Below are positions 5,658 through 7,975 of a stretch of 7,975 bases of DNA, piece by piece (positions within the stretch are counted from its first letter, which is position 1; every line of letters begins with the position of its first letter). The notes under the pieces were generated by a model, which ran no database searches, was not told the origin of the DNA, and saw only the letters and a program-made list of their open reading frames with translations. Both the position numbers and the translations under genes were made by a program. Source of the DNA: Caulobacteraceae bacterium UBA6225 (GTDB lineage Bacteria; Pseudomonadota; Alphaproteobacteria; Caulobacterales; Caulobacteraceae); NCBI GenBank assembly GCA_002441055.1, contig DJWR01000166.1:7295-15269 (forward strand), written 5' to 3'.

Positions 5658-6962
5658 ATGACGCACTTCCTTTCCCGTACGGCTCTGGTCCTGCTCGCCA
5701 GCAGCGCGCTTGTGGCCTGTTCGACCTATCAGGCTGAAGGGGTCGAGCAGGTTCGACCCAATTTCCCGGTGCGCCAGGGCCCGGCGATGCAGAGCCCGTC
5801 GCCGGCTACACAGCCGCCTGGCGACATGACGCCGCCGCCAGCCGCTCAGCCGACAAGCCCCATCGAGTCCCGCCCCCTGGATCCCCTGCCGCAGGCTCAA
5901 CCGCGGCCGAGCGACAGCTATGCGCCGCCGCCGCCGCCCCCGCCGCCTGTTCAGGAATATGAGACGATCACGCGCACGACCGCCACGGGTCAGGTCGTCG
6001 ACGCCGATGGCCCGCCCCAGACCTATACGGTGGCGGCCGGCGACACGGTCTATGGGATCGCGCGCAAGCTCTCCACCACCCGCGACCAGTTGGCCACGGA
6101 CAACAATCTGAGCGCGCCCAACTATGTCATCCAGCCCGGTCAGGTGCTGAAGGGCCCGTCCAGCAAGACCAAGGCCTATGTGGTGGCCAGCGGCGATACC
6201 CTGTTCGCCATCGCCCGACGCTTCAGCGTGAATGGCCTGGCCATCGCCGACGCCAACGATATGGAGCTGAACGACGTCATTCGTCCCGGCCAGCGGCTGC
6301 TGCTGCCTGAAGGTTTCCGCGACACCGGCCCCGTGACCAGCACGGTGCGGGTGCCCGTGACCCGCTCGGCCCCTGCGGCTCCGGTCCCGAGCGCGCCCGC
6401 TCCGGCGGCGCCGCCAGTGACGACCCCGCCGCCGCCGGCAGTGCGGCCGCCAGCTCCGACGCCCGCCCCCCGTCCAGCGCCAGCGCCGACGCCGGCTCCC
6501 GCTCAGCCCGCTCCGATCATCCCCAGCACTCGCACGCCGGCCGACGCGCAGGTGGCTCAGCTCGGTCGCGGACGATTCATCTGGCCGCTACGGGGAGACA
6601 TGCTGTCGACCTTCGGTCCGAAGGGCACGGGGCAGCGCAATGACGGCGTCAACATCCGCGCGCGATCGGGCGAGACTGTCCGGGCCGCCGCTGCCGGCGA
6701 TGTGGTCTATGCCGGCGACCAGGTGCCTGGGTTCGGCAATCTGGTGCTGATCAAGCACGCCGACGGCTGGGTCACGGCCTATGGCCACCTGGCCCGCATC
6801 GACGTCAAGATGCAGGACAAGATCAGTCAGGGGCAGCAGATCGGCCAGGCCGGCGCCACCGGCGAGGTGGGCGAACCGCAGCTGCACTTCGAGGTCCGGT
6901 TTGCGCCGACCCCGCAGGACCGCGCCCGGCCTATCGACCCCATGCTGGTCCTGCCGCAGTAA
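5658..6962 (+). CDS. dipM: DipM/NlpD-type LysM-LysM-LytM lipoprotein, likely amidase activator
   Basis: This 434-residue envelope protein is of the divisome-associated LytM-factor type. It begins with a lipoprotein signal peptide: hydrophobic stretch 9-20 and lipobox L18-V-A-C21. A long Pro-rich region (34-98) follows, with 8 consecutive prolines at 90-97. Two LysM peptidoglycan-binding domains (about 122-165 and 173-217) come next, then a Pro/Ala linker (238-290) and a C-terminal LytM (M23 family) domain (303-434). The zinc site is degraded. The expected H-x-G-x-D reads N328-D-G-V-N332, and the expected H-x-H reads Q408-L-H410; only H377 (YGH) and H410 remain. It should therefore not be a peptidase but regulate amidases, as EnvC, NlpD and Caulobacter DipM do. 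The ATG at 5658 has GGAG 5 nt upstream and starts exactly at the signal peptide; an upstream in-frame ATG (5565) would run through the CtrA box. The symbol rests on synteny and domains. Confidence 0.88.
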   Translation: MTHFLSRTALVLLASSALVACSTYQAEGVEQVRPNFPVRQGPAMQSPSPATQPPGDMTPPPAAQPTSPIESRPLDPLPQAQPRPSDSYAPPPPPPPPVQEYETITRTTATGQVVDADGPPQTYTVAAGDTVYGIARKLSTTRDQLATDNNLSAPNYVIQPGQVLKGPSSKTKAYVVASGDTLFAIARRFSVNGLAIADANDMELNDVIRPGQRLLLPEGFRDTGPVTSTVRVPVTRSAPAAPVPSAPAPAAPPVTTPPPPAVRPPAPTPAPRPAPAPTPAPAQPAPIIPSTRTPADAQVAQLGRGRFIWPLRGDMLSTFGPKGTGQRNDGVNIRARSGETVRAAAAGDVVYAGDQVPGFGNLVLIKHADGWVTAYGHLARIDVKMQDKISQGQQIGQAGATGEVGEPQLHFEVRFAPTPQDRARPIDPMLVLPQ

Positions 6963-6976
6963 GGCTGTCGAGCGTC

Positions 6977-7001
6977 GCCTGTCCCCGTTAGAGGGGCAGG
7001 C
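6977..7001. terminator. Candidate bidirectional terminator between convergent dipM and the ATPase gene
   Basis: GCCTG-t-CCCC (6977-6986) pairs with GGGGCAGGC (6993-7001) around the loop GTTAGA, giving a 9-bp GC-rich stem with one bulged T. The gap between the two genes is only 25 nt, and the stop of the minus-strand gene (6988-6990) lies in the loop. No T-run follows on either strand, so termination is plausible by position but not proven. Confidence 0.4.
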
Positions 7002-7827
7002 TCTTGCCCTGCGCGCCCGCCAGGTCGCGGATGAACTGCCAGGCCACCCGGCCCGAACGGGCGCCGCGCAGTTGCGCCCATTGCAGGGCGTGGCGGTCCA
7101 GGTCCGGGTCGCTCAAGCCATGGCGCTCGGCATAGGCGCGCACGGCCTGCAGATAGGTGGGCTGGTCCATGGGCGGGAAGCCGATCCACAGGCCAAAGCG
7201 GTCCGACACGCTGACCTCCTCCTCGGCGTCCTCAGCCGTGGCGATCAGGCCGCGATCTTCCTGATGACCGCGGGGCATCAGGTGGCGACGGTTTGAGGTG
7301 GCGACAAACAGCACATTGGCTGGCGGCCCGGAGACCCCACCCTCAAGCGCCGACTTTAGCGCCTTGGCGGCCGCCGCCCCGTCTTCGAACGACAGGTCGT
7401 CGCACAGGACGACAAAGCGTTCGGGCCGATCCCGCAGGGCGTCGAACAGGCCGGGCAGGGCGGTGACCTGGTCCCGGTCCACCTCCACCAGCTTCAGATC
7501 ATCGTGGCCCTCGGCCACGGCCATGAAGGCGGCCTTGGCGATGGAGCTCTTGCCGGTGCCGCGCACGCCCCACAGCAGGACGTGGTTGGCCGGCAAGCCG
7601 CGGGCGAAGCGCTGCAGGTTCTCCAGGAAACGAGCTTTCTGCCGCTCGATGCCCACCAGGGCTTCCAGGCTCAGGGGATAGTCAGGGGCGGGAAGGAAGC
7701 CGCCGGTTTCCGGGTCGTGGCGGAACAGGCGCGCGGCCGAAAAGTCGGGGCGGGGCGGGGTGGCCGGCGCCAGTCTTTCCAGGGCTTCGGCGATGCGGAC
7801 GAGGAGCGGGCGCAGGTCTTGATCCAT
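6988..7827 (-). CDS. DUF815-family AAA+ ATPase
   Basis: The protein has 279 residues and matches the DUF815 family of predicted AAA+ ATPases, whose cellular role is not established. About 55 N-terminal residues lead into SLEALVGIERQK (53-64). Walker A follows as G87-V-R-G-T-G-K93-S, then Walker B as FVVLCDDLSF (138-147, D143-D144). A sensor-1-like region VLFVATSNRRHLMPR (172-186, N179) and the family-typical 'VSDRFGLWIGF' (207-217) complete the core. All nucleotide-binding motifs are intact. The frame is open upstream to an ATG at 7953, but that would overlap the divergent gene at 7943. The ATG at 7827 starts MDQDLRPLL, which looks like the family N-terminus; 7857 is another option. No strong ribosome binding site is visible at either. 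The gene is convergent with dipM and divergent from yajC. Confidence 0.85.
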   Translation of the reverse strand: MDQDLRPLLVRIAEALERLAPATPPRPDFSAARLFRHDPETGGFLPAPDYPLSLEALVGIERQKARFLENLQRFARGLPANHVLLWGVRGTGKSSIAKAAFMAVAEGHDDLKLVEVDRDQVTALPGLFDALRDRPERFVVLCDDLSFEDGAAAAKALKSALEGGVSGPPANVLFVATSNRRHLMPRGHQEDRGLIATAEDAEEEVSVSDRFGLWIGFPPMDQPTYLQAVRAYAERHGLSDPDLDRHALQWAQLRGARSGRVAWQFIRDLAGAQGKSLPL

Positions 7828-7900
7828 GGATTGGGTGCTTAGCCTCCGGGCTCGCATTGCAAAAGGGGGCGCCAGCGCATAGCTTCCGCCGACTTGTGAG

Positions 7901-7922
7901 AGGGGCCGACGCACCGGCCCTT
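7901..7922 (+). other. Hairpin in the yajC leader
   Basis: GGGCCG (7903-7908) and CGGCCC (7915-7920) form a perfect 6-bp stem around ACGCAC, extendable by a G-T and an A-T pair to 7901-7922. It ends 20 nt before the presumed yajC start. It lies in the 115-nt divergent gap (7828-7942), where promoters for both genes are expected; I could not pick a convincing -35/-10 pair. Confidence 0.3.
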
Positions 7923-7942
7923 GACCTGCAGCCGGAGAGGCC

Positions 7943-7975
7943 ATGTTCGCCACCCCCGCCTACGCCCAGACCGCC
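7943..7975 (+). CDS. yajC: Probable YajC, Sec translocase accessory protein (first 11 codons)
   Basis: The window ends after 11 codons reading MFATPAYAQTA. An ATG with GGAGAGG (7934-7940) just upstream starts the frame. The short N-terminus resembles the MFATPA(F/Y)AQ opening that precedes the single membrane helix of alphaproteobacterial YajC proteins. YajC associates with SecDF in the inner membrane. The order DUF815 ATPase (divergent) then yajC fits my recollection of Caulobacterales genomes, where secD and secF follow. With so few residues the call depends on context, and the membrane helix itself is outside the window. Confidence 0.55.
   Translation, partial: MFATPAYAQTA

Noticed and set aside
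7828..7953. Longer N-terminus for the DUF815 ATPase
   Set aside because: It would overlap the divergent yajC start and adds a low-complexity stretch before the expected MDQDLRPLL opening.
1..7975. Mobile element, CRISPR, tRNA/rRNA, defence or toxin-antitoxin system
   Set aside because: No transposase, spaced repeats, att-like duplication, tRNA fold or system-specific protein was seen; the genes are core, and I saw no composition break.

Overview
The window is GC-rich chromosomal DNA with dense, mostly co-directional housekeeping genes. It most likely comes from an alphaproteobacterium of the Caulobacterales (Caulobacter/Phenylobacterium-like). The reasons are the gene order scpA-scpB-tatA-tatB-tatC-serS-surE-pcm-dipM followed by an opposing DUF815 ATPase and yajC, the protein sequences themselves, and a perfect CtrA-type box (TTAA-N7-TTAA) next to a GANTC methylation site. 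The assignment rests on remembered synteny and motifs, not on a database search.

Layout. Positions 1-815 hold the end of scpA and all of scpB (condensin accessory proteins, ATGA overlap). Positions 951-2730 hold tatA, tatB and tatC, the complete twin-arginine translocase. tatA has its own candidate promoter and is separated from tatB by a strong hairpin; tatB and tatC overlap by 4 nt. Positions 2839-5553 hold serS, surE and pcm, tightly coupled (ATGA overlap, then a 1-nt gap). Positions 5554-5657 are a short regulatory region with the CtrA-type box and the GANTC site. Positions 5658-6962 encode a LysM-LysM-LytM envelope protein (DipM/NlpD type). On the minus strand, 6988-7827 encodes a DUF815 AAA+ ATPase, convergent with dipM. 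It is divergent from a plus-strand gene starting at 7943, which looks like yajC and is cut by the window edge.

How the genes work together. ScpAB serves chromosome condensation and segregation. TatABC exports folded proteins; in many Proteobacteria its substrates include the cell-wall amidases that LytM-domain proteins activate, so tat and dipM are functionally linked. The LytM domain here has lost three of the expected zinc ligands, so it should act as an amidase regulator rather than a peptidase. SurE and Pcm are stress and repair enzymes, and surE-pcm-(LysM/LytM protein) mirrors the enterobacterial surE-pcm-nlpD order.

No mobile element, CRISPR array, RNA gene, toxin-antitoxin pair or defence system was seen. 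This is core genome, and I do not find an undescribed system. The points worth a second look are regulatory: the CtrA box at dipM, the tatA/tatB hairpin and a repeated intergenic CG[C/T]GCTCTAG motif. Two protein features also stand out: the lipobox with degenerate LytM in DipM, and the enlarged first periplasmic loop of TatC.
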